In this document: in pieces, positions 35,850 through 48,165 of the stretch
Layout: each line of letters starts with the position of its first letter
Position numbering within the stretch: the stretch's first letter is position 1
Assembly: GCA_039000515.1 (NCBI GenBank)
Contig: JBCFYV010000001.1
Coordinates: forward strand, 49,312,032 to 49,376,031
Length of the DNA stretch: 64,000 nt
DNA from: Timema cristinae
Lineage: Eukaryota > Arthropoda > Insecta > Phasmatodea > Timematidae
Direction: 5' to 3'
Made by a program: the position numbers and the translations under genes
Notes under the pieces: model-generated
Seen by the model: the letters and a program-made list of their open reading frames with translations, nothing else
Databases searched by the model: none
What the model was told of the DNA's origin: nothing

Positions 35850-37845
35850 TTATTGCGGCCAACCAACTAAATGAAATTCCTAGCATATTCTCATATTACT
35901 TAGACTAGGTTGTCAGCAAAATATGATTAAATGCTTTCGTCCCTTAATAAAACTTTTAAAGTTTATACTTATTAAGTCTACCGATACTTCAACAGCAGCT
36001 ATGACATCGAGTCCGTTTATTTATGGGGGCTTTGTGAATAATTGTTTGGTAGCCGTATCTTAAAAACCTTGTGTTAATTGGGTGAAGAAGTTTGAGGGAA
36101 TATGTCTTGATCGAATAGCTATGTAACGCAGTGTCACAGATAATGCACATATTATTGCATCGAAATTTTTTAAAATTTCAAAAAATTGGCATATATTTTT
36201 TCACTAGCCATATATGAGTTCTCTGACATAACATCAACCGTTCAAATGAGCATATTTGCTCCAGGTGTGACGTAAGAATTCTAAATTTATTAATAACTCG
36301 TCTTTCTGTACTACATGGATGGATAGATCAAGGGTCCTGACCTGCTGCAAGGCATCAAAAAGGTATTTGTCTAAATTTGTCTACAATGATTGGAGCAAAC
36401 AATGGAATAGTGTCTCTCCTCACAATACATCTGTGATAACTTTGCCACGCCAACACACTTATTGCATATCACTGCATTATAGGCTTACACCAGTAAAATT
36501 TGGTTGTAAAAGATCTGGGCTAAAGATATCTGATACGGACATTAGTGCAAACAGAGAACTTCATTAAATCAGAGGACTCAATCACCGACAGTTAAAAGGC
36601 TTCCTCAATGGAAACCGAGGCCAAATATGGTGACCGTGTTTACTGCAACAGAGGCAAGGTTTTGAAAACTTTCAGAGGAAACCAATAGAAAAATAATTAC
36701 ATCTCAGATTTAGCAAACAATGTATCAGTATTCCAGGCAAAACTAAGATTATTATAATTTGAAGTTAAAAATGTACTAATTTCTGCGCTGTAAAGAAATG
36801 TTTCCCTCAGATGAAATTTATTCCAGCTAAAAGTATGCTGGGCACATCAGCCGAATCCAGGAAACTTTCAGAGAAGATTTGTGATTTAAATTGTGACAAA
36901 TTCCTATTCAAGATATTTCCCAAACTCTTATTTTGATGTTAGGTTATGAAGGATTTTGGGCAAGGGAAATGGTAGCGTCATTCTTTACAAAATTAAATTA
37001 AGATATTATTTTCAATATTTTCGATTTTTTTCTTTCCGGGGGGAGGGGGGGGAGATCAACCCTATCGCCCCCTCCGAAATCCACCACTGTTTTAAGATAT
37101 GTTGATGATCGTGATGATGCTATTTTTAAGCACTACATATTATGTACGTATATATTTATTTTATTTGGGCCACCTTGCCCCGGAATAATACTAGCCCCGT
37201 CGTTAAAACAAAGAGCCTATCCTGTACATCACTTTTGTGCAAAGGAAGACTTATTTTTTTATTACAAGGTTTTATTGCAATCTATTCAATATAAAAATAA
37301 ACTTATTTTTCTTTTGTAAAAATATTGATCTGATTACAAACTTTTTTTTTTAAATAGTCATTGAGCTTATGCAAAGCTTGCTCATTCTTAGCTTGGTTTT
37401 ATGATTTGCAATGGTAGATTCTGGTAAGAAGGGTTTTATATAAAATACACCAATTTTTTGTTGGTCAACATTGATAACATTTTAATTTATTACCAGTGTT
37501 AGTTTATAAGCAGGCCTATAATATGAATAGTCTGATAAACATAAAAACCAGTCTAAATGAACTATATTAAAATGTGTCTTTTGGATCCGCTTACCTTTGT
37601 GGTTCTGTAAAAGCACTATCATTATCCATATCAAAGTAATGTACTGATGGAACGGCATAACTAACATCATTCACAACTACAGTCTCAATAGATGTGATTT
37701 GTGGAGACTCAGATCACTGGTATCTGCCTCCAGCAACTTTTGTTTTTTTCTATTACAATTAAAATCAGTTTGCAATTGTCTCCAAAATGCTCTTTAATGG
37801 TATGAAAAATTAAAATTGAAAAATACGGTAAAAAGTATTTCTTTT
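35850..37845. other. Intergenic or upstream part of the YqaJ locus, not resolved
   Basis: No continuation of the YqaJ gene could be recognised upstream of 35849. The 82-codon plus-strand frame at 36319-36567 has no recognisable domain. A G-rich run near 37038-37055 with CCCCCTCCGAAATCCACCAC resembles a transposon edge but has no partner. Confidence 0.35.
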
Positions 37846-38090
37846 AACACCGCGTCTTACTACCCGTTCGGGTGTTATGCTTAAGTACTAATTAAGCTAA
37901 GGGTTTTGGGATGATGAAGGTTATATCAATATTAAGTATTCCCTCATTTACGTGGAGGGAGAGTAGTAAACCATTTTGGAAAACCACCCTCAGTACACCC
38001 GACCTAGATTCGAACCTTAAACTCCCCGTCATCGACAGTCTATAGTCTATTGCGAGAGTAGAGCTTTAGACCACGCGGCCACCAAAGTGG
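37846..38090 (-). repeat. SINE group A copy, minus strand
   Basis: It begins AACACCGCGTCTTACTACCC, the complement of the shared tail. It passes through TTACGTGGAGGGAGAGTAGT and CCACCCTCAGTACACCCGAC, and ends TTAGACCACGCGGCCACCAA. The copy is complete. Possible weak duplication TAAAAAGT on both flanks. Confidence 0.85.
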
Positions 38091-38189
38091 GTGTATAAAA
38101 ATAAAAAAGTCTCTAAGTGATTTTTGTAGGCACTAAAATTAATTCCCTAAAGTCCAATAATTTTGTAATTAATAAAAATTACCTTATCT

Positions 38190-38375
38190 TTTTCTCGGGG
38201 TCTTAATACCTATCCGGGAAACATGCATTTTAATAAAGCTAATAGAGTTGGAATGGGTAAAGTAAAACTTAGTTAAAATGTACCCAAATTTTCAAGGAAG
38301 AAGTGTATGGAAAACATTTAAGATAACATTTAAAAAAATACCATAGCTACACCCGGCCGGGATTTGAACCCCGAT
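38190..38375 (-). repeat. SINE group A copy, old
   Basis: GGGGTCTTAATACCTATCCG (tail complement), TACCCAAATTTTCAAGGAAG (body) and ACACCCGGCCGGGATTTGAA (B-box complement) are in the order expected for a minus-strand group A copy. It lies 100 bp from a younger copy in the same orientation. Confidence 0.65.
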
Positions 38376-39463
38376 GACTATGTCAACGGGAAACCACGTT
38401 AAATGAACTTAGCGTGTACGTCATTACAGTTTAGGTTTTTTTCACAAGTTTATAATATACAGTTAGGATTCACGACAGCCTATAGTAGTCTTGGAAGAAA
38501 GATATGTTTAGAACAAATAAAGAAAGATACAGTATTTATATCTTTATTTATATAGGATTTTTTTAAATTGTCATTGATAGGATTTATCAAAAACAAAGTT
38601 GCAAGATATAAAAATAGTTTTTAAACCTGTCAAAGAATGGTTCTTTATGAATGTTTTTCAACACATTTATTGTTTTCACTGAGGTGTTCCCATACACACT
38701 ACAGGCAAACGCTGGCATATTTGTTTCGATATCACCTTTAATATATCCCAAATCCTAAATTTAGTTTATTGGAATATTTCAATCGGGCATCGTTTCAAAA
38801 ATCCCAATTTATTAGGAAGGTATTTGATATTTTCTCTAGCTGTAAATTATCATTTTATAGATTATATATAAAATTCAGCTTTACATATTTTACTTTAAAA
38901 ATAGATAATTAAATTGGAATTACATGTTCTAAATTAATAAATTTGTAGACTACCTTTGTTTCCAATATTATTTTAATTCTATTCCTCGTCTTTTCTTACG
39001 TGGGCGCATAAATGTAGATGTGATTTATATATAGCCTCTTCTTCTGTCAAATCCCTAAGTATTCATTGTGACTTCTCAAGTCAAACGTCAATACTACTGT
39101 AGCATAAATGTGCTAATGAATTATTTCTGACTTCTCTTATCTGCCTTTAGCCCAAAGCACCAGGCGTGGGTCAGGCGGACACTACCCACATTCCTTTTGT
39201 GTTTACTTCCTTCAACCAACCTCCCCTGCCCCCCTCCCACAAACCATTTCCTCGTCCCCCGTTCGGGTAGTTCAGAGTCTTTCCTCCAGATATCAGAACA
39301 ACCGTTAAAAAAATTATCGTTTTAAAATCATATTTATTCCGTTTTTTCTGTTGTGACTATGGATTTTTTTATGTAAACGTCCTAGCTAGATAATTTTGTA
39401 TATATATAGCTTTTAGATTTTTATTATTTACTTCTGAATCACGATTTATTTTAAACGAATCTA
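38376..39463. other. Intergenic, nothing recognised
   Basis: AT-rich with a moderately GC-rich patch at 39150-39270. No feature is supported. Confidence 0.35.
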
Positions 39464-39694
39464 TTAAGGATTTATGAGCTTTTCAAACATATAATGAAAT
39501 AGATTAAAATATAGGTACGTCGCCATATTCTTACGCTCTTCAAAAATGCAAAATAATATATTATAGCATTTTTTATTGTTTCGTAAACATGATTTCCCTA
39601 AGAGTCTGTACGGTCTTCTTTGCCACATTTGGGAGCAATGGCGGTACAGGTCCAATATCCTCTTAAACCTAGCTTCGAGCTGTGCATAAGACAT
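39464..39694 (-). CDS. Unrecognised candidate 5' exon
   Basis: The first ~40 codons from the ATG at 39694 (MSYAQLEARFKRILDLYRHC and on to RRPYRLLGK) have a non-random amphipathic, basic composition and higher GC than the surroundings. After about codon 42 the frame becomes AT-rich. A possible donor GTAAGA lies near 39533. An L-Y-R triad is visible but I cannot place it in the LYR family. Upstream (39695-40560) is a higher-GC region that could be a 5' UTR or promoter, or the leader of a retroelement whose gag starts here. Function unknown. Confidence 0.25.
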   Translation of the reverse strand: MSYAQLEARFKRILDLYRHCSQMWQRRPYRLLGKSCLRNNKKCYNILFCIFEERKNMATYLYFNLFHYMFEKLINP

Positions 39695-40865
39695 GATGAT
39701 AGCAAATTAACACAAATTGATTGTAACAAACGGGAACTAAAACTTACAAACGTAAGCAAACAAGACTAGCTACAAACATAAACAAAGTCAAAACACGACT
39801 ATCGATTACATCCCGACTCTCGAACAATATCGAACTGACGACACTCAATCACTATTAGATACGATGCACAATCGATATGGCAGCGACTGAACGGTAACTC
39901 AAACGATATATCGAGGTGATGACATCACTAATCCAACTGACCCAACATGGCCGAAATATGACGTGAACAAAGGTTACAATAAATAACCAAACAAAACAGA
40001 TAAGTTGCTCTATCCACCCTAACACACAGAAATACAAGAAACACTGAAACAGGTATCCTTGGCCCGGATGGACCAAAATTATGTAGCATAAATCACAAGA
40101 ACTGAAAACTAAAAGACCTCTGGAGGACCAGTGTTACGAACACGGACAAATGGACTGTATGGTGGAATGGGAATGGGTAGAGGCAACTCACCTTCACTTT
40201 ATGTTGTCTGATTGGTGTTGTATTGGAGTAGTCAAGTTGATTAACACATGCACACGAATAATTGAGATTGGACCGCTTCCAGGTGAAAGTTCACGGAACC
40301 TATAACCATCAATTATGGGTTGATCAAATCTCAGCACACGACTAACTAAATTGGCAGAACGAAAAACCGCGCCAACGACACTTGGCGGGAAAACAATAGA
40401 CCTAGAGGGTTCCAGGTATGTTCTTGTTGCCTCCAAGAGGGAGGAAAGGTGAATGAAGGTGGAAGGAGTCAATAAAACATAAGAAAAGACCAAAAAACTG
40501 TCTAAACCACAACAAAAGGCAATCAGATCACAAGACAAAACAATAACTAACTAATTTCGAGGCATAGAGAACCTAGATAAAGGAAGCACTATCCAAAGAG
40601 ATAGCATAGAGGACAGAAACATTAAGTAGAGACTACTGGTACTGATCTAGCAATAAACAATGCACAAACAAATACATAATATAATTTTATATAATAAAAG
40701 CTTTGTGGTTTTAACTTCTTTACAATATTTGATTTAAGTCTGTTCTATAACGTTCTATAATGATACGATACTAACGCTTATTTTAATTAATATTCCGATC
40801 ACTAGAACTAAAGCTAAAAAGTACACCTTGGTTTTAAAACCAACAAATGAATTACTAAATAGCCC

Positions 40866-40915
40866 TGTTGACGTCACTCGCATAGTGATTGGCTGGCTAT
40901 ATCACGTGATACCCT
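40866..40915. promoter_or_regulatory. Promoter-like cluster: CRE, CCAAT and E-box
   Basis: Within 45 bp are a perfect cAMP-response-type palindrome TGACGTCA (about 40869-40876), an inverted CCAAT box ATTGGCTGG (about 40887-40895) and the palindrome TCACGTGA (about 40903-40910). These are classical bidirectional promoter elements. The nearest exon candidate (39694, minus) is over 1 kb away, so assignment to a gene is speculative. Confidence 0.35.
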
Positions 40916-40959
40916 TCAAGTAACGTTCACTTAAAGTAAAAGACCTCCCAGGACATCTC

Positions 40960-41075
40960 TTACGTTAAGTTAACTACAAATCAACGTTAAGTTAACTGCA
41001 TCGTGATAGCTTCCATTTAAACACATGAGGAGATCCTTTACGTTAAGTTACGTTAAGTTACGTTAGGTTGATCGT
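40960..41075. repeat. ACGTTAAGTTA short repeats
   Basis: The motif ACGTTAAGTTA or its close variants occurs at least five times between about 40961 and 41070, partly in direct tandem (TTACGTTAAGTTACGTTAAG). No function is assigned. Confidence 0.7.
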
Positions 41076-41153
41076 GATCTCAGCATAAAGGACCTCCTCG
41101 TTATAATAACAAAAATTGATTCAAACTTGTCCATACATTAATATTCCTTCATA

Positions 41154-41449
41154 GTGACCTGGCGGTCTAAGGGCAAGGTATCGGACTTCTGTGCTGCGGG
41201 TATGGGGTTCAATCCTCGGTCCCGGCACAAATCGATCTGATTGCCAAACTCTTCCTTCACCTCTGACAAGACGTGTATTCATTACAACTTGTGAATGTGT
41301 GGAATGCCAGGCCTCCACCGTGGCTCGTATCCCACGTTAAAGTGTAGGTCCTCCATTTCATCTCACAATCACCCTACCATTACACATTAGCTTGATTGTG
41401 TATAATCTGAACGGGTAGTAAGATGCTGTGATAATATAATAAGTAATAA
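41154..41449 (+). repeat. Full-length SINE group B with 15-bp target duplication
   Basis: The head is GTGACCTGGCGGTCTAAGGG with B box GGGGTTCAATCCTCGG. The body is GATCTGATTGCCAAACTCTT, then GTGGAATGCCAGGCCTCCAC. The tail is GAACGGGTAGTAAGATGCTG with an AT-rich simple run. TAATATTCCTTCATA is duplicated exactly at 41139-41153 and 41450-41464. The intact duplication means this is a bona fide retrotransposed copy. Confidence 0.93.
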
Positions 41450-41984
41450 TAATATTCCTTCATACTTAATCAAAGTAATTTGATCACTAAGGTCAATTTT
41501 CTCAGTGAATGTGATATTGTGTTGAAAAATGGTAACTGTAATATTAAGAGTGTAAATGTTCCATGACCTGCGTAACGTTACTTGAAAATAATGGTATTCA
41601 GTAAAATTACAACGCTTACCAGCTTATTTGTTTTTATTAAATACAAACTTGTACATTTGAAATTATTTAAATTTTAGCGTAAACCTCATAGGATAGTTCT
41701 TTTAACACACATTAATTTTTTCTTTGCTTCCAAATAAATTGAAAGTGTATATTTTGGTAGGGTCCTTAAAATGGTTTGTTGGTCTCTCTGCAACGTATAT
41801 TTCTATTAAAATTATTTAATAGAATTAATGCCATAAGAAATCATTGTCCAATCAACAATATTTAAGTCCAAGCCCTTAGCCCAGTTGGTAGCACCACTGG
41901 AATTTTTTTACAACATTTCTTAGACTTAGAAACCATTCAGCTTTTACACAAAAATAAATTACGTTAGTTTTAAAAGTATTAATA

Positions 41985-42125
41985 AGGGAGTAATCCGAGA
42001 AAATGTACCCAAATTTTCGTGAAGGAAGAATTGTAGATCAGTTGGGAGGGATAGGGGTAGCATACTTCAGCACACCCAACCAAGATTCGAACCCCGATAT
42101 CCCCATCACCGACAATCAAGTCCAA
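41985..42125 (-). repeat. SINE group A, head half, old
   Basis: TACCCAAATTTTCGTGAAGG, CACACCCAACCAAGATTCGAACCCC (B-box complement split here for length) and CCCATCACCGACAATCAAGT match the minus-strand group A order. The tail side fades into AT-rich sequence. It abuts a plus-strand group C copy. Confidence 0.6.
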
Positions 42126-42127
42126 AG

Positions 42128-42325
42128 AATGACAAGTTAGGTGATGCGCCTAAGTTAACTGACCCAAAGATCCCTGGCTCGATTCCAAACATGACCGAAA
42201 CTGTTATCAATCATGAAATTGTTGGTCTTCCCTTTCCAAAGTCATAAATTAACGTCTTGGAGACAGGGTGATGTGTCTGTTTTAAAGTTAAGTAGGTTTA
42301 TAAGTCATGTGCTAATATAATAATA
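42128..42325 (+). repeat. SINE group C copy
   Basis: A-box-like AAGTTAGGTGATGCGCC and B-box-like GGCTCGATTCC are followed by GTCTTGGAGACAGGGTGATG and TTTAAAGTTAAGTAGGTTTA, then AAGTCATGTGCTAATA. It follows the group C layout. Confidence 0.65.
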
Positions 42326-42745
42326 GGATTATTTATAAAGTGTAAATTAAGTACCCTAACTTAAATATAATAAGATTAACAACACTTTAATTTTAATATT
42401 TGTGTATTTACCATTAATTTTTACAAGTATAAACAATTAATATTGATAAGGAAGACATTTAAAACTATATCGGTAAAATCTAAATCTACTAAGTATTGAC
42501 GAGAAGTACAAATGAGATATTTATACCAAACTCTTACGAATGAGATAGGTATAAATGTGAAGCAATAATTCAGGATGATCCACATTTGTACACCCCTCTG
42601 GGATTCAATCCCAAATTTCACCGACCCCGGCAACCAGGACAAGATGACAGTGACGCCTTTGTCCACGTTCTAGTAGTGACTGATCACTATAATCATAATA
42701 ACACGTTCATGCAAATATTATGTTGCAACACCTTGATTAGAATGC

Positions 42746-42786
<41 letters not shown>

Positions 42787-43313
42787 TTAAACAGTGCTGC
42801 TGAAGAGTTTTTAATGTATAACAAGCCTCATGCGTGGTAAATTAATCAGTGTAGAGGGTACAAAACTGCTTTGTGCGTCAAACGAGCACTTTGTCCCCCA
42901 ATTAGCTGACGCTAGGCAACAAGCCGAGTGTGAATCTTTCTAAGCACACACACACACACACATTTCACACCACTGCCTTTAAGAGCTGCAATCTCGATTA
43001 TTTCGCACACAAACCAAAACTTTCTGCAAGCTTTCAACTTGTTATGTTCATGTTACATCTCTTTGCAACGAGGAAATTAATTAAGGAAGAACCACTCTCC
43101 ATCTCTATTCTCGGTGGGAAAATATTTCATTAACAGCGCGTTCAAGGAATACGTAGCCACAAGTTGATAACAATATATTATATAGCTAGAAATAATTGGC
43201 ACATAATAAAACAAACAAGAAAGCATGTTTAGTTTTATCGACAAAGGAAGCACATTTTATATACTCACATATAAATGGAATGTAATATATACTATGAAAA
43301 ATAAAGGAGGAAG
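42326..43313. other. Intergenic with simple repeats
   Basis: An (AAT)n array lies at about 42748-42784 and a short (CA)n at 42946-42963. No gene is supported. Confidence 0.5.
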
Positions 43314-43325
43314 AATTGTAGAAGG

Positions 43326-43606
43326 GGTGACCTGATGGTCTAGGGGTAAGGTTCTGTGTTGGGGGTCCGGGGTTCAATCCTTAGTCTCGGCGCAGATTTG
43401 TCTGATTGCCAAACCCTTCCTTCAACTCTGATAAGACGTGTAATAATCACAACTTGTGAATGTGTGGAATGACAGGCTTCCATCGTGGTTCGGATCCCAT
43501 GTTAAACTGTAGATCCTCCATTTCATCTCATAATCACCATACCATTACACATTAGCGTAAGTGCGTATAACCCGAACGGGTAGTAAGACGTGATGCTAAT
43601 AATAAC
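43326..43606 (+). repeat. Full-length SINE group B with 12-bp target duplication
   Basis: The copy starts GGTGACCTGATGGTCTAGGG and has B box GGGGTTCAATCC. It passes through TGTGGAATGACAGGCTTCCA and ends CGAACGGGTAGTAAGACGTG plus an (AAT)n tail. AATTGTAGAAGG at 43314-43325 and AATTGTGGAAGG at 43607-43618 form the duplication, with one mismatch. It is structurally the twin of the copy at 41154. Confidence 0.92.
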
Positions 43607-43618
43607 AATTGTGGAAGG

Positions 43619-44674
43619 ATAGAGGGATATATAGGCATTTAAATAAACTAACCCGGCCACAGGCAGGAAACAGTTGATGTTGAGAATGATGATTTATGAC
43701 ATATACATAAAATAGAATGTGTATTTGTGTACGAAATTCACAAGAAAAATACTTCGGTTTATAGTGAAACGGTGTGCGTAGTTTATAAAGTTTGTCGATT
43801 GTCTTTTTAATTAATAGAAAATGGCCTAAACTCTTTTCACACCTAGATAATATTTCTAAAAATACTTCAATAAATTGTTCCATAGAAAAACAACATTAAT
43901 TAAACTGTTTCTTTTGAAACTTGAATTTAACTAATTTTGAGTTTTTTCTTTAGGCTATTATTAAATAAAATTATATTTGTATTATATCCAATTTTTTTAC
44001 TGTCATAAATATTAAAGTGGAACCTACTTTTCAATAACGAGAGAAAAATGTAAAATGTATCCTTTATTTTCAATCACATAGACAATCGTAGTAATTGATG
44101 CTAAAAAAAATCGTGACTATCAAACAAGTATGGCTACCACAAGTTATTAGCGCTATCGTTTAAAATAATATATTTCAACTTCTAGCGCGCTATGTGTTAT
44201 ACTCTATTCGGTATTAGTTATGCGTTGTGCTTGAATAGAGACCCAGCCTAGTTTTAATAGGTACTACATAATTCAATTATGTATTTATAAAATATAATTA
44301 AGATAATCGAACAAGCGAGCTAGCTTTGGAGAGAGTGTGTCGCGTTATACAATTATTGTTCATCTGGCAAGGGGAATCCCGTGATGTTCCACTTCTCCTC
44401 TTTCTCCATATTTTCAACCAACATATCAAATTCTGCATACACGTGAATTTTAAAGCCAAAGATGAAATTGTCGGTCGCCGCAATGTCTACTGTGGAGTAT
44501 CGCAATGCAATTATACTGCACAATGCAGTAACGAGGCTTTATGATGACCCAAGCAGATGTGCACTTCAATTAATTGCGGGAGTATGAAGGGTACACACTA
44601 AAAAAAGTTTTCACAAACGGGCTCTCCTGAGACCTATGGAAACCAGTATAAATGTAGGTTATGCATAGGTATCT
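43619..44674. other. Intergenic, no gene supported
   Basis: A 34-codon frame from the ATG at 44483 (MSTVEYRNAIILHN..., stop near 44585) has gene-like composition and a fair start context but ends quickly. I treat it as unresolved. Confidence 0.3.
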
Positions 44675-44960
44675 GTTTGTATTTATAAAATTAGTAATGT
44701 ACGTATATATGTTTGTATTTATAAAATTAGTAATGTACGTATATATGTTTGTATTTATAAAATTAGTAATGTACGTATGTATGTTTGTATTTATAAAATT
44801 AGTACTCTACGTAAATATATTTTTATTTATAAAATTAGTCATGTACGTATATCTGTTTGTATTTATAAAATTAGTAATGTACGTATATATGTTTGTACTT
44901 ATAAAATTAGTACTGTACGTAAACATATTTGTATTTATAAAATTATTAATGTACGTATTG
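44675..44960. repeat. 36-bp minisatellite, about eight units
   Basis: Unit GTTTGTATTTATAAAATTAG then TAATGTACGTATATAT, with small variants. The length is a multiple of three, which creates a spurious 110-codon repetitive frame. The same unit forms a second array at 48589-48760. Confidence 0.95.
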
Positions 44961-46331
44961 CACCTTGAAGACCTTCAAGGTTACATATTATAATGATAAA
45001 GAACAGTCATTTTAAACAATATGGATTTATAATGTAAACAATAAACACAAAATTAAGAAAATACATTTTTGCAATATATAGGAGTTATAGAGTATACTAA
45101 GTTTTCCTCCAAACAATCAGACTCGAGAAATTACTTGTGGCTATCAGGGCAGTTCAGTCGCCAGGCCAAAGGTTGAAGTATTTCTAAAAGAAGAGTAATT
45201 AGACAATTAGTTAAAGAATAGTATGGAGCAAAATAAACAAGTAACTTATATGCAGCCTTGATTGATAGAGCAAGATATAAAAGGTATCCTTACAACATGT
45301 TGGATAATCAGCTGTTTCTTCCAGCTAATTGATGGCTAAGAACCAGGTGTCTAACAAAGTACTATGGCTGGTCTAATTCCCCTATGGTACTGCCTGAGCA
45401 CTCAATAGTACATTCATATCTATTAAGACCATTACAAAATTAGCAGTGTCTTTACAGGCAGAAATAAAAGAGTATTATCTGCGCGGACCCCATTATGACA
45501 CTAATGCAATTTCCCGGGTTGAGCACCTAAGCTAATATTATCTCGTGAAGCATGACTACAAGACCAAATTTGTATCACCATCTACTGAACTGTAATAAGC
45601 AAAGAGAATTGAAAACCTGGTGGTAACCATCAATAACAGTGAACTAATGCTCATGACGTTCAGGGCGTCATGATTAATTTTGATTCAAAATATTAGTGGA
45701 ACTTGTGGATTTCTGTAAATCCAAAAACTAAAACGTCATACTTTCTAAGCCAGAGGCTTTTTGTATAAGTACAGTGTCAAAGGACACATATATAGTGGCC
45801 CGGATTTGACTTAAAGAGTCACTCGAACCTGGCTTGTCCATCAGACTGAAGGACACATAAATTAAAAAAAGAAAAATTTAAATGTTGAAGTTAATTACAC
45901 ATTAATTAAAATCAAATATTTAAATAAACATTTTTTCTATAAAAAGAGACACAGTCCTTTTTGATAAATATTACTTAAACTTCATTAAAAAGTAGTTAAG
46001 ATTAAATTTCTCCTAACAAAATTAGAGACCAAGTCCTGGGACTTGACGAGGACGGCTGGATACATAAATATCCCAAATAAATTGTCCATGTTAGCGCAGA
46101 GTTGAATCGGACGATCCATCCTCCTTCGATTCGGTTATGGTGATGAACCCAACGACCCAGACTCCATGTTCATCTTTTTCAGTTGCTGACGGCCAGAGTT
46201 TCCTTCCTTTGCTCTTAGTGCTGTATAACCGCTCTGTTTTGTGATTCCGCGGATCAGCCTTTATATACCGTCAATCAGGCACGATCATAATAAATAAGGG
46301 GAAGTGATGAATTCAGAAATATAGACGGGAA
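44961..46331. other. Intergenic, nothing recognised
   Basis: Contains a short GC-richer patch near 46020-46260. Minus-strand frames there are short and unrecognised. No element ends were found. Confidence 0.35.
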
Positions 46332-46334
46332 TAA

Positions 46335-47914
46335 AGGCCCGTTGACACGATGTTAGTGGACTAATGCAAGTTTAGTGGTATTAGCTTACTAACATGTTAG
46401 TTGTGTTGACACGCATTTTTCACTTGTATTAGTAGCGCTTATAAAAACATGGCTGAAAATGAAGAGAGGTGATAACTGGTCTCTCTATTGGAGCCTTTTT
46501 TTTATCACTGCGTCTCATTTCTCGTTCGGGTAATTTATACGCATATACTAATTATGCTTATGTGTTAGGAGCTAGTAAGGGTGAATTTATAATAAGTATG
46601 GGCGGCCAAATAAATTACAATTTCTTAGTAAACTCAATTTATCATAATTAGTTTACCTATTTAATAAAAGTTGTTTTATATAGCCAACATAAACAATTTA
46701 GTGATTAATGTGTTTCCTATTTCTTAGTTCCTTAATACATTAAAATATATTTTAGTTGATCCCAAATAATTATTAAATTATTTTACTTTATTTGTTAACT
46801 TATTTAGCATATATGTTAAATAAAATTAAACTCAAATAAGGTCAATAAATTCCAATACAACCTAACTCGGTAGGGCATTTTTTTAAATAGGTCCAACCCA
46901 GATTTTTTCAACCCTGTTTTAAATGTTGTTGTACTAATAACAAAATATCTTGCTAAATTCTAGCTAGACCTAAAACATAAAAAAAAATAGTAGGCCTTAA
47001 TTAATTTGTTGGGCATTTTTTTAAATAGGCCTAACGCCGGTTTTTTAAACCCTGTTTTAAATTTTGGTATACTAATAACAAAATAATTTGTTAAATGCTA
47101 GCTTTCTAGGCCTAAAATATTCCTTAAAAATAATAATTCATTAATTTGTAGATTGGTTTAAATATAGACTACCTGGTTTGCTATACGATAATAATATTAA
47201 ATTATGTATCTACTCAATATTCCAAAGCATTACTACAAAGTGTTTGAAGTGTGTGGGCTGAACATTTATAATTAAAACTTATAAAGATTGGTTAAAGTGT
47301 CAAATATGGAGATTGGAAAACGAGCCGAAGATTTCGCGTGAAAACCACCGGCCATTCATACCTTACTTGCCGATAACGCGAATATTATGTTGCCGGAACT
47401 AATCACGGTACTACAAAGTTGTATTATATTTTGTGATCGTATATAAAAAAATTACTCATACCACGTTGAGTGGTTAGTTAAAATTATTGATAACATTTGT
47501 TTACCGATATTAAATAATATCTCTCACAAGGAAAATTTGTAAAATTTACGTAGGCCTAAAATTTTATTTTGGAAACTTCTAGAGAATATGTACACCTGAT
47601 ATAACTTTACAATACCCTATAGTGCAATATCCCTCCCATTCTTATGTTTATAAATTCGGTGCTTAAAATTGCACAAAAACTAATTCTTTTCATAACATTC
47701 CACAAATAAGTGTCCCCCGCACAACCAATTCTTCAGTTGCCGCCATTTTGGATTGTCTACTTGCATTAGTAAAGTTGGAAGGTGACCAACTTTTTCAGTT
47801 GCAAGTGGACTTGCATGTTAGTAGCTTGCTTGTCTGTTTACACGTTGCAAGCTGTGCGCGCGCAGCCAAATTAGTGTACTTGCATTAGTCAACTAACACC
47901 GTGTCAACGGGCCT
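46335..47914. mobile_element. Non-autonomous PIF/Harbinger-like element, copy 2
   Basis: It has the same ~36-bp terminal repeats (AGGCCCGTTGACACGATGTT at the left; complement at the right end) and the same internal order as 27009-28680, at high identity. It is about 90 bp shorter because of an internal deletion. TAA flanks both ends (46332-46334 and 47915-47917), agreeing with a TWA target. No transposase frame. A conserved ATGGAGATTGGA.AACG segment near 47308, followed by a TGA codon, is present in both copies. Confidence 0.87.
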
Positions 47915-47964
47915 TAAGGAAGAATGAAGCTGGGAGATAGGAGAAAAACAAAAGAAGATCACGA

Positions 47965-48165
47965 GGTTCTTTGGCTGACCACCAGAGTCACTAGGTGAGC
48001 AGTAGGGCACTGCGTTGATTTTTTAGTACAGTTTTCTCTTCACAGACCCGGCTAAGTTAACATGTGTGTGGCCATGATTGAACCGTCCTGTTCTTCAAAT
48101 GTGGAATTATGATATCTGTAGACATCTTGCTGAGGTGCGCTACCACTAAAGCATCTTATATTTAA
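47965..48165 (-). repeat. tRNA-derived SINE, minus strand
   Basis: On the minus strand GATGCTTTAGTGGTAGCGC (A box, about 48135-48155) and GGTTCAATCATGGCC (B box, about 48071-48085) are present. A short body follows. The body does not clearly match group A, B or C. Confidence 0.55.

Noticed and set aside
44661..44993. 110-codon frame with repeated YVYMFVFIKLVM
   Set aside because: It is the 36-bp minisatellite, whose unit length is divisible by three.
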